Assembly: GCA_018260275.1 (NCBI GenBank)
Contig: JAGLBK010000066.1
Location: forward strand, 1 to 12,720
Reading direction: 5' to 3'
Origin: Deinococcus sp.
GTDB taxonomy: Bacteria > Deinococcota > Deinococci > Deinococcales > Deinococcaceae
Length of the DNA: 12,720 nucleotides
In this document: positions 7,432 through 12,720 of the stretch, one piece after another
Layout of the letters: every line of letters starts with the position of its first letter
Numbering within the stretch: the stretch's first letter is position 1
The notes under the pieces: generated by a model
Told to the model about the DNA's origin: nothing
Seen by the model: only the letters and a program-made list of their open reading frames with translations
Databases searched by the model: none
Program-made: the position numbers and the translations under genes

Positions 7432-7931
7432 GATTGTTCCTCTTTTCTTTCGGCGCGGCGTTCGAGCGCCTGATTGAAGGTATGAAAGGCGGGCAACAGT
7501 TGGTGCGTCAGCAAGGGACGCAGGAGGGGAAGCAAGGCACCCTGATAATCCTCACTGTGGTGCAGGACTGTTTTCCCGCCGTAAGTCGTGCTGATCAGGA
7601 AGGAATGGTTAACGTGCAGCAGGCCCGCGATAGGTAGACCGCCCTGCCAGCGCAGTTCAAAAACTGGTTCGGCCTGCACCACGTCTGCGCCAAGCCGAAT
7701 GCGCTGCCCCGTTGCGAGCTGAAGCACAAAGTGGATTTGCTCGCTGGGGCGCAGGTGGCCTGCTAATTCGGGAATAAGCGGGTTCCACTGGGGGTAACGG
7801 GCAGTATCGGACAAGGCGGCCCACACCTCATCACGCGAGGCGTCAATGGTGATGTCCGTGCGAAGGCTGAAGCGCTGGCGGGTGGCCCAAGTCAGTCCGG
7901 CTAGACCTAAGAGGAAGGTTCTTTTTTTCAC
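7428..7931 (-). CDS. SRPBCC / polyketide-cyclase-like protein
   Basis: A protein of the SRPBCC (START/Bet v1-like) superfamily that binds hydrophobic ligands in a deep pocket. ITIDASRDEVWAALSD followed by ARYPQWNPLIPEL is the standard start of such domains, and the final long helix (LLPAFHTFNQALERRA) closes the fold. I prefer the GTG at 7931-7929, giving 167 residues beginning (M)KKRTFLLGLAGLTWATRQ. It follows the hydrolase stop by one base and has GGGG seven bases upstream. The frame is open to an ATG at 7967 (179 residues), but that start would overlap the hydrolase by 35 bases. The hydrophobic N-terminus might be a short membrane anchor or signal segment. The function with its neighbours, perhaps handling a hydrophobic ketone or quinone, is inferred. 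Confidence 0.85.
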   Translation of the reverse strand: MKKRTFLLGLAGLTWATRQRFSLRTDITIDASRDEVWAALSDTARYPQWNPLIPELAGHLRPSEQIHFVLQLATGQRIRLGADVVQAEPVFELRWQGGLPIAGLLHVNHSFLISTTYGGKTVLHHSEDYQGALLPLLRPLLTHQLLPAFHTFNQALERRAERKEEQS

Positions 7932-7932
7932 C

Positions 7933-8595
7933 TCAGCGCCCCAAGAACTCGGCGGCAATAGGGGCAAACTGCGTGTGGTGCTGGAAGATACCGCCGTGAC
8001 CCGAATTGGGGTAAATGATCAGTTCGCTTCCCCGGATGCGCCTGTGCAGGTCGTGCGAAAGCACCGTGGGAACCATGCGGTCATGGTCGCCGTTGGCAAT
8101 CAAAGTGGGGTGCGTCAACTTGGAGAGGTCAGAAGGGGCTGAGCGCCCATATTTTTGAATGGCTTTCAATTGGGTTTGGAAGCCTTTGATGCTTATGGCC
8201 TTGTCGCGGTCATGTTGGCGTTCCTTGAGCCGCTTGATAAACGCCTTGCCTGCTGCTACTCCGGCGGCGTCGCGGTTAAAGAACAGGAATTCTTTGGAGT
8301 CGGAACGGGTCACGGTGGCCCGCAGCATGTCCCAGTAGGTTGTGCCCACCACCTTATCCATGTCCTTGCCGCCGCGTGGCCCCGTTCCAGTCAGCACCAA
8401 CTTGCGAACCAGTTCAGGGTGCTTGACCACCAAGTCTTGCGCGATCATTCCGCCCATTGAGAAAGCAAAGATGTCAATTTTCTCGAAGTCCAGCGCCTTA
8501 ATGAAGGTGTAAGCGTCGTCGGCCATCGCCTCAATGCTGTCTGGCACTTCGCCGCTAGAAGCGCCCACGCCGCGCTGATTATTGATAACGCGGTT
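7933..8595 (-). pseudogene. Alpha/beta hydrolase, 5'-truncated
   Basis: The C-terminal three quarters of an alpha/beta-hydrolase-fold enzyme. Numbered from a GTG at 8568, the nucleophile elbow FSMGG has Ser37, the acid is Asp163 in NGDHDRMVP, and the base is His191 in NSGHGG, so the whole triad survives. Homology begins upstream of that GTG, at about RVINNQRGVGASSGEVPD, and the frame stays open to a stop at 8620-8622. What lies before RVINNQ does not look like a hydrolase. The N-terminal beta strands and the HG oxyanion loop, roughly 50-60 residues, are missing. An annotation starting at GTG 8568 would be a truncated product. Its stop adjoins the SRPBCC gene, so the original operon lost its promoter and first exonic-equivalent segment here. 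Confidence 0.8.
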
Positions 8596-8674
8596 AGTTG
8601 ATGTCGCCTTCTGGCTTACTCAACGTCCAGGGGAATCGAGTTTGCGCTGCTGCCGACAGTACTTCCCCTCTCAT
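8594..8674 (-). CDS. Tiny ORF 2 (26 aa), coupled to upstream tiny ORF
   Basis: The 26-codon frame begins at ATG 8674-8672, overlapping the stop of the 33-codon ORF by ATGA, and ends at TAA 8596-8594. The product starts MRGEVLSAAAQ and ends TLSKPEGDIN. It ends almost exactly where hydrolase homology begins, so it may be a complete small protein or the start of a longer one lost at the junction. I recognise no family. The coupled overlap is the only support for translation. Confidence 0.35.
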   Translation of the reverse strand: MRGEVLSAAAQTRFPWTLSKPEGDIN

Positions 8675-8772
8675 AATTCAGATTCCGACTGACACCGACT
8701 TAGCACGTCATCAATAGAACGGAGCAGGCGCTGCAGGGCAAGTTCAGGCGGATGATGGGGCAGTTCAGTCAT
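8671..8772 (-). CDS. Tiny ORF 1 (33 aa) with strong ribosome-binding site
   Basis: The 33-codon frame reads MTELPHHPPELALQRLLRSI and then DDVLSRCQSESEL. GGAGG lies five bases before the ATG (8772-8770), one of the best ribosome-binding sites in the window. The product is acidic, probably mostly a single amphipathic helix (PELALQRLLRSIDDVL), with one cysteine and no membrane segment. Its stop overlaps the next tiny ORF by ATGA. The leader holds a 12-bp hairpin about 55 bases upstream. I do not recognise a family; it could be a small regulatory protein, an antitoxin-like peptide, or a fragment. A longer in-frame reading back to 8913 runs through the hairpin and terminator and is unlikely. Confidence 0.55.
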   Translation of the reverse strand: MTELPHHPPELALQRLLRSIDDVLSRCQSESEL

Positions 8773-8825
8773 AGTGTCCTCCAAGAGCCGCACTGTACCC
8801 AGGCGTTTAGCCGCACCGCATCGGT

Positions 8826-8865
8826 GAAATGGCCTGCCCAGGAACATCCCGCAGCAGGCCATTTC
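8826..8865 (-). promoter_or_regulatory. 12-bp leader hairpin upstream of tiny ORF 1
   Basis: GAAATGGCCTGC (8826-8837) and GCAGGCCATTTC (8854-8865) form a perfect 12-bp stem with a 16-base loop. It lacks a T run, so it is not a standard terminator. It lies in the 5' leader of the 33-codon ORF and could be a processing, stability or protein-binding site. It matches no riboswitch class I know. Confidence 0.4.
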
Positions 8866-8880
8866 GCTTACCTTTGAGCA

Positions 8881-8925
8881 CAAAAAAAGCCCCTCCTGCT
8901 GGAGAGACTTCATATTGGTGGGGCT
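8881..8925 (-). terminator. Rho-independent terminator
   Basis: On the - strand AGCCCC (8925-8920) pairs with GGGGCT (8893-8888), with an inner CTCC/GGAG hairpin, followed by a run of T (8888-8882). It could end transcription from the coiled-coil gene at 9202-9933 before it reaches the tiny ORFs. Confidence 0.65.
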
Positions 8926-9027
8926 GGCCGGGCAGCCTGGGGGCGTTCAGACCGGGAGCTTTCCGCACTCCCTACCCTCGCGGGCGGCCCTTCTCCAGGA
9001 TTTGATCGAGTCCTGCGTCCTGCTTAC

Positions 9028-9088
9028 TGAATCCTTCTGCGCCTGAGAACTGATTCCTCACTCCTGAGCCTGAATCCTGAATCCTTCC
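9028..9088. repeat. Short direct repeats TGAATCCT
   Basis: TGAATCCT occurs at 9028-9035, 9071-9078 and 9078-9085, with a variant TGATTCCT at 9051-9058. An AGGATTC word occurs inverted at 9141-9147. Spacing is irregular, so iterons or a CRISPR array are unlikely. The function is unknown. Confidence 0.4.
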
Positions 9089-9201
9089 ACGTTTTCGGTT
9101 GTCAAGACCGAACAAGGATAGGGTCGCTTTGTAGGCGAGTAGGATTCGGAAAGATTCGTCTGCACTTCACCCGGACAACCCCACGCTTATTCTACCGGGT
9201 C

Positions 9202-9933
9202 TTACTGGCTGGCTGGCACCTCGATATGGGTCGTGGCGTTGTGTTCATCCAGCACGCGGTCAACCTCACTGGCAAAGATTTCGACCTCTTCCTCCATCGT
9301 CGCCAGCTTCTTCACCAGGTCGAGCGGGTCGTCGATGACCGGCGTATTCGCGGCGCGGTAAGCGTCCTCGATGGCTTTGGTATCGATGCCCGTATCTTTC
9401 TGGTTCTGGCCCTTGCTGCGTTCCTGATTCAGGAAACTATTCACGCGCATCTCGCGCTCGGACTCCATCACGCTCAGCAGGTTGGCCTCTTCTGCCACGG
9501 CCACTGCATATTGGGTACGCAGGTGCTGCACCAGCGTTTCCTGGGTCGGCACGAAGTCCTCATCGCGGCGGCGATTTTTCTTCTGGGCTTCCAGGGCGCG
9601 TTTGCGCTCGATGGCGGCGGCCACTGTCATGCGTTTGCCACCGACTGTAACGGTACTTTCGGCATTGGAACGCACGATTTCGGCCTTGATGGCGTCCCGG
9701 CGGGCCAGCAGCGCCTGAATCGCCTGGAATCCCTCGCGGGCAGTGTCGTCGAAGTCCTTTCTGTTCACTCCGGCAATGGTCTCGGTACTGGAGCGGCGGG
9801 TGCGAATCGCCTTGAGGTCATCGATACGGGCGGCGATACGCTTGTTCAGCAGCTTGAGTTCCTTCAGGCCAGCGGTTACGGTCATGCGCTGGGTCTGGGG
9901 AGCGGCAGTTTTCGTCTTGGTCGTGCGCATCAT
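9202..9933 (-). CDS. Uncharacterised coiled-coil, phage-like protein
   Basis: A 243-residue, highly charged, Lys/Arg/Glu-rich protein that I cannot assign to a characterised function. After a basic N-terminus (MMRTTKTKTAAPQ) it reads MTVTAGLKELKLLNKRIAAR, a predicted coiled coil, then REGFQAIQALLARRDAIKAE, a second helix. A short beta segment TVTVGGKRMTVAAAIERK at about 93-110 is followed by more helical sequence rich in Glu. This helix, small beta motif, helix arrangement resembles hypothetical proteins of prophages and plasmids. GAGGTG seven bases upstream of the tandem ATG ATG (9933) supports the start. There is no signal peptide or membrane segment. The gene faces away from the helicase remnant and stands alone. 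Confidence is high as a gene, low on role. Confidence 0.85.
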   Translation of the reverse strand: MMRTTKTKTAAPQTQRMTVTAGLKELKLLNKRIAARIDDLKAIRTRRSSTETIAGVNRKDFDDTAREGFQAIQALLARRDAIKAEIVRSNAESTVTVGGKRMTVAAAIERKRALEAQKKNRRRDEDFVPTQETLVQHLRTQYAVAVAEEANLLSVMESEREMRVNSFLNQERSKGQNQKDTGIDTKAIEDAYRAANTPVIDDPLDLVKKLATMEEEVEIFASEVDRVLDEHNATTHIEVPASQ

Positions 9934-10251
9934 GGTTCACCTCGGATGATGGGGGCGAAAACCTCAGGTTCTGAAGCATAGGGGCTGACGCCGCCCGGCG
10001 GAATAGCGCAAATGGCCTACGGATGTGCGAGTACAGCCGCATTGACCACTGGCGATGCCCATTAGGATGGGCAAGATGAGTCTCCCTTCCCTCCGCCTCG
10101 ACCGGGGAACCCTGGTCATGAAAGAGGTGCTGCCCGCAACGGAATCCCTGTGCGAGGCCGATGTCACCTTCAGGGATGAGGCTCCTGACTTTCTGAAGAA
10201 CCGGGTTTTGCCCGTGAAATCTAGCTGTACCATCCTCAGAAGCAGGCCCTA

Positions 10252-10414
10252 AAGCAGCTCGGCATAAAAGGCCACAAACAACCTGGCTTTTTATGCCGAG
10301 CAGAGCGAGTAACTTTTAGTGAGCAGCTGGAATAATGGAGCGACTAAGCCCCTTCACGGGTGCTGTTCTGGTTGGGGTGGGGTTCCACAAATGGCACAAT
10401 TATGCAAGCTGCTC
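10252..10414. mobile_element. MITE copy 2, TA-flanked (CTAG target)
   Basis: A 163-bp relative of the element at 2658-2793, in the same orientation, between TA duplicates 10250-10251 and 10415-10416. It shares the right end ATTATGCAAGCTGCTC exactly, and the internal stretches GAGCAGCTGGAAT and GTTCCACAAATGGC. It differs by about 27 extra bases near 10345-10370. Collapsing the TA duplication gives CTAG and restores the helicase frame (QAL then EAW). The left end has diverged to AAGCAGCTCGGCATAA, which now pairs with internal sequence to form a longer hairpin. Confidence 0.85.
10257..10301 (+). terminator. Hairpin terminator inside MITE copy 2
   Basis: GCTCGGCATAAAA (10257-10269) pairs perfectly with TTTTATGCCGAGC (10289-10301), a 13-bp stem around GGCC and TGGC, with A and T runs. 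It corresponds in position to the hairpin of copy 1, but its paired bases differ and it has recruited part of the terminal repeat. Confidence 0.5.
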
Positions 10415-10520
10415 TAGAGGCCTGGAAATGGGCGGGGCGTGGTGGATGCCGACAGGAAGCGGCAGTGCCCTGATCTGTATGCAAATATCACATTAGATAC
10501 TTTGTTATATACATTGAAAC

Positions 10521-11423
10521 TCACCCTTTCATCCAACGTACCTTTCGACCATCCACCAGACCTGCCCGTTTCGCCAGAGGTCCCAGCCACCGAACCCCCA
10601 CCTGCCGCTGCACAACAGTCTTATCTAGCCCAGCAGCCAGTTTCTGAACCCCAGCCACATGCCGCAGCGCTCGCCAGGGCCTATAGATGACATTCGCCCG
10701 CTGACACAGGTAATAAAGCCTGGACAGAAGTTCCGGATCGGTCAAAGCCCTTCCCTCAACCTCAAACAGGAAGTCCTCCGGCACGCTTTCAAACAGGGGG
10801 GTTGCTCCGTGTACTTTCAACCACTGAGCCAGGGCATCCTGAAGCACCGCTGAACACTCCACCACTTGCACGGGTTCAAATCCATCCTGCCGGTACCTCA
10901 CCCGCCAGATTCGTAACTCCGCCCCATCAGCCAGAAGGTCACCGAACTTCAGACGCCGCACCTCACTTCCCGAGAGACCGGCTTCAGTCGCCAGAAGAAC
11001 CAGCAGACGTTCCTGCATGTCAGCGTGTGCAAGGAGCCGCTGCACTTCCGTTGATGAGTACACCTCACGGCGTTCATCGACAGGGTTGTGTTCACCGGCC
11101 GTTCCGAGAAAAGGATTGTTCCGCACCAGCTCCAGCGTCAGCAAAAGAGCGTAGAGCTTCCTGACCTGTGCTAAACGGTTATTGAGGGTCGCCGGAGCGA
11201 CATCCTGAGCTTTAAGCCACTGGACGTACTCAAGTCCTACCTGCTGAAAATTGAGCAGGCTCTCCCCTGTTTCCCCCAGAAATCTCGCATAAACACGCCA
11301 CCCCGAGAGGACGTTCTTACGTGTCGAGAGCTTATCGGAGACGTGCGGGAGCAGCTCATTAAAAAATTCCTCGTACTGCTGGCGCTCCAGCAAAAGCCTG
11401 AGGTGTGAAGGTGCGGGAAGCAT
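10521..11423 (-). CDS. Tyrosine recombinase-like protein, catalytically degenerate
   Basis: A 300-residue protein with the architecture of a phage-type integrase. The SAM-like core-binding domain covers about residues 15-105 (STRKNVLSGWRVYARFL; APATLNNRLAQVRKLYALLL), and the catalytic-domain fold about 120-280 (STEVQRLLAH; LLATEAGLSGSEVRRLKFGD). Most active-site residues are missing. The first Arg of the usual GLRxSE is Ser151. The HxLRH box reads RALRH (251-255), keeping Arg254 but not the first His, and no Tyr nucleophile follows in the last 40 residues. The frame is intact, so it may be a maintained DNA-binding protein rather than a recombinase. Upstream is a possible promoter (11453-11481). 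Confidence 0.85.
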   Translation of the reverse strand: MLPAPSHLRLLLERQQYEEFFNELLPHVSDKLSTRKNVLSGWRVYARFLGETGESLLNFQQVGLEYVQWLKAQDVAPATLNNRLAQVRKLYALLLTLELVRNNPFLGTAGEHNPVDERREVYSSTEVQRLLAHADMQERLLVLLATEAGLSGSEVRRLKFGDLLADGAELRIWRVRYRQDGFEPVQVVECSAVLQDALAQWLKVHGATPLFESVPEDFLFEVEGRALTDPELLSRLYYLCQRANVIYRPWRALRHVAGVQKLAAGLDKTVVQRQVGVRWLGPLAKRAGLVDGRKVRWMKG

Positions 11424-11745
11424 GTAGAGAGAATAGCAGAGATGAGTCTAAGTGTATATATAGAATTATCCTCAGGACCAAGCCTCAGAAAATCGCTTTT
11501 GGGGGTCCTACAACCGGTCGAGATGACTGAGTCGCGCCCGCTGGGCCGAGGAATCAGCTTGGCCGATCAGATACACATCACTTGTCTAGAAAATCATTTT
11601 TCTCTCTATGGACTTAAAGTTAAATCGACCCCATTTGTGACTTCAAGCTGGGGCAGTATCACCTGACGCGCCAGCCGGGTGAAACCCTGGAAGCAGGCTC
11701 CCGTCATCTGAAGGGAAAGCACCAGCAACCGGAACACCGCACCTC
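11424..11745. other. Intergenic region, no recognisable gene
   Basis: The integrase-like gene runs left from here and the TetR gene ends at 11746. A 74-codon + strand frame at 11442-11666 has no similarity I recognise and no good ribosome-binding site. The right end (11640-11745) has coding-like composition, possibly an old gene fragment. A small hairpin AGAAAA/TTTTCT lies near 11590-11605. Confidence 0.4.
11453..11481 (-). promoter_or_regulatory. Candidate promoter of integrase-like gene
   Basis: On the - strand TTGGTC (11481-11476) and TATACA (11458-11453) are separated by 17 bases, about 30 bases before the ATG at 11423. The match is moderate (about 3 and 4 of 6), but spacing and an AT-rich TATATATA tract support it. 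Confidence 0.4.
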
Positions 11746-12291
11746 TCAGCCGCAGTGGGTTTCACGCAAATGCTTTAGCCCCTGCCGAAAGTATTCAGGA
11801 TCATTCCTGGCCCGGCTGAGCGTCAGACCGCCCTGAATACCGATCAGGATATCGACCGCCTTTTGCCGGGCCAGCTTCTCAGTCTCACCCCGCCGGGTGA
11901 AATAAGTGACCAGGACAGCTTCCCAGCGCTCAAAGTAAACACTGAGCTGCTGCGCGAACCTGTCCCGTGTCTCCGTCAGGGCAAAGGTACCCATCAGGCA
12001 TACCCGTCTGCCCTGGCAAAAGTAAGCCTCGACGCGGTCAAACATGGGTTCCAGACCCCCACCCTCTTCAAGGGGCTGGAAAATTTCCTGTGCAAACCAC
12101 GCCTGTATGTCCCCAAGTACAGCCTGAGCCATCTGCGACTTACCACCCGGGAAGAAGTTATAGAGGCTCCCCTTTCCAAGCCCTGTACGCCCGGTAATGA
12201 GCGCGAGACTGGTTCCCTCGTAGCCGTATTCCCGGAAGATTTCCCCGAGCACCGGAAGCAGGTCGGCCCGTTCATAGACCAGCCGGGCCAT
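11746..12291 (-). CDS. TetR/AcrR-family transcriptional regulator
   Basis: A 181-residue regulator with a TetR-type helix-turn-helix. FREYGYEGTSLALITGRTGL then GKGSLYNFFPGGKSQMAQAV spans about residues 19-58, matching the family's TGLGKGSLYxxF core with a Phe-Pro-Gly-Gly-Lys variant. The C-terminal ligand-binding domain contains CLMGTFALTETRDRF (98-112). It probably represses a nearby operon and is released by a small ligand. The ATG (12291-12289) shares one base with the stop of the upstream NTF2-like gene (TGATG), so the two are co-translated and the regulator is likely autoregulated. The ligand and targets are not visible here. Confidence 0.93.
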   Translation of the reverse strand: MARLVYERADLLPVLGEIFREYGYEGTSLALITGRTGLGKGSLYNFFPGGKSQMAQAVLGDIQAWFAQEIFQPLEEGGGLEPMFDRVEAYFCQGRRVCLMGTFALTETRDRFAQQLSVYFERWEAVLVTYFTRRGETEKLARQKAVDILIGIQGGLTLSRARNDPEYFRQGLKHLRETHCG

Positions 12292-12720
12292 CAGAGGCCC
12301 AGTTCGCTCAGGCCAGGATGGTCAGCAGGTCTGGGACCAGCAGGCCAGCGGAACTTCCGTTCACTTTCCTGAATAGCGACGTCGTTGATAGAAGCTTCGC
12401 GGCGGTACATCAGCCCTTCTGGGGTAAAGGCCCATTGCTCGTTGCCGTAAGCCCGGAACCATTGTCCCTGCGCATCGTGGTACTCATATTGAAAACGCAC
12501 GGCGATATGATCGCCCTGGAAGGCCCACAGCTCCTTGATCAGACGGTAGTCCAGCTCCTGCTCCCACTTACGGGTCAGGAACTGAACGATGGCCCCGCGC
12601 CCCCGCAGGAACTCGGAGCGGTTGCGCCACTGGCTGTCTTCTGTGTAGGCCAGCAAAACCCGCTGTGGGTCACGGGTATTCCAGGCGTCTTCAGCCATCC
12701 GAACTTTCTGAGTGGCGGTG
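12291..12720 (-). CDS. DUF1348 / NTF2-like family protein (5' end outside window)
   Basis: The sequence matches the DUF1348 family of small NTF2/SnoaL-like alpha+beta-cone proteins: AEDAWNTRDPQRVLLAYTED, then WRNRSEFLRGRGAIVQFLTR, KWEQELDYRLIKELWAF, and the characteristic ending ESERKFRWPAGPRPADHPGL SELGL. An internal ATG at 12698 is not the start: the frame continues to the window edge with TATQKVR, the usual family N-terminal sequence, so a few more codons lie outside. The fold forms a hydrophobic pocket and no catalytic residues are assigned. It sits in front of, and is coupled to, the TetR regulator, suggesting a stress- or xenobiotic-responsive unit. Confidence 0.9.
   Translation of the reverse strand, partial: TATQKVRMAEDAWNTRDPQRVLLAYTEDSQWRNRSEFLRGRGAIVQFLTRKWEQELDYRLIKELWAFQGDHIAVRFQYEYHDAQGQWFRAYGNEQWAFTPEGLMYRREASINDVAIQESERKFRWPAGPRPADHPGLSELGL

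Larger units (their letters stand above)
8773..9201. other. Intergenic region with hairpins and short repeats
   Basis: No gene is recognisable. The stretch contains the leader hairpin at 8826-8865, a terminator at 8881-8925 and a cluster of TGAATCCT-like words at 9028-9088. A weak hairpin (ACCCGG 9169-9174 with CCGGGT 9195-9200) sits just after the stop of the coiled-coil gene. Confidence 0.5.
10076..10475 (+). pseudogene. DEAD/DEAH-box helicase remnant, split by MITE
   Basis: The N-terminal part of a superfamily 2 (COG1061-like) helicase can be read in pieces. ATG 10076 has a GGATGGG upstream and gives MSLPSLRLDRGTLV. After a frameshift between about 10195 and 10228, YHPQKQAL is read up to a CTA at 10249-10251, where a MITE enters. 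On the far side EAWKWAGRG continues in frame from 10417. YxxQxxALEAW with AGRG is the usual sequence just before motif I. One further frameshift gives MPTGSGSALI (10446-10475), a Walker A relic in which the usual Lys is Ser. Nothing helicase-like follows, so the rest was lost. Confidence 0.7.

Noticed and set aside
8594..8674. Tiny ORF 2 as a RiPP (graspetide-like) precursor core
   Set aside because: A TRFPW-type stretch with nearby acidic residues is only superficially similar; no ATP-grasp ligase or other maturase is present.
8697..8734. CTTAGC at 8697 as the missing right end of the Tn3 element
   Set aside because: Beyond six bases there is no match to the complement of the left repeat, and no CTATC follows.
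8671..8913. 80-codon reading of the tiny ORF starting at 8913
   Set aside because: The extra N-terminus is translated from the terminator and leader hairpin, and the internal ATG at 8772 has the strong GGAGG.
9028..9088. TGAATCCT repeats as a CRISPR array or replication iterons
   Set aside because: The units are only 8 bases, irregularly spaced, with no uniform spacers, and no rep or cas gene is nearby.
10439..10690. + strand frame of 83 codons opposite the integrase-like gene
   Set aside because: Its first part is the out-of-frame helicase relic and the rest is the complement of the integrase-like gene.

Overview
The window looks like an accessory (probably plasmid or island) region of a moderately high-GC bacterium. 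My best guess is Deinococcus, from the general feel of the proteins and the recurrent small palindromic repeats. That placement is recognition, not a search. The region is a patchwork: short intact operons separated by broken genes, small non-autonomous mobile repeats and one large Tn3-family transposase.

Left block (1-1561, + strand). The last codons of an aldehyde dehydrogenase overlap an HD-domain hydrolase, which overlaps a short-chain dehydrogenase by ATGA. This is the tail of a metabolic operon whose front has been cut away. An AT-rich gap follows (1562-2019) with a small nested-palindrome element at 1706-1840.

Toxin-antitoxin block (2020-2949, + strand). An excisionase/MerR-like HTH protein (probable antitoxin) overlaps a PIN-family toxin gene by ATGA. 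The PIN gene is broken twice: by a 136-bp TA-flanked miniature element (MITE) and by a one-base frameshift further on. Both missing pieces can be read downstream, and the rebuilt protein is about 135 residues, the normal size.

Transposon block (3307-6360, - strand). A full-length Tn3-family transposase has its stop codon inside a 38-bp Tn21-like terminal inverted repeat. I found no second end and no resolvase.

Oxidoreductase block (6421-8595, - strand). Three tightly coupled genes follow: a 5'-truncated alpha/beta hydrolase, an SRPBCC/polyketide-cyclase-like protein and a quinone-oxidoreductase-like MDR enzyme. Just beyond the hydrolase break are two tiny coupled ORFs (33 and 26 codons), the first with a very good ribosome-binding site.

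Right block (8773-12720). This holds a hairpin and terminator, an uncharacterised coiled-coil, phage-like protein, and a decayed DEAD/DEAH helicase remnant split by a second copy of the same MITE. After these come a tyrosine-recombinase-like protein lacking most catalytic residues, and a TetR-family regulator coupled to a DUF1348/NTF2-like protein that runs off the window.

The strongest observations are the two MITE copies, each in a gene that can be rebuilt across it, and the catalytically degenerate recombinase. The tiny ORF pair is the least explained item.
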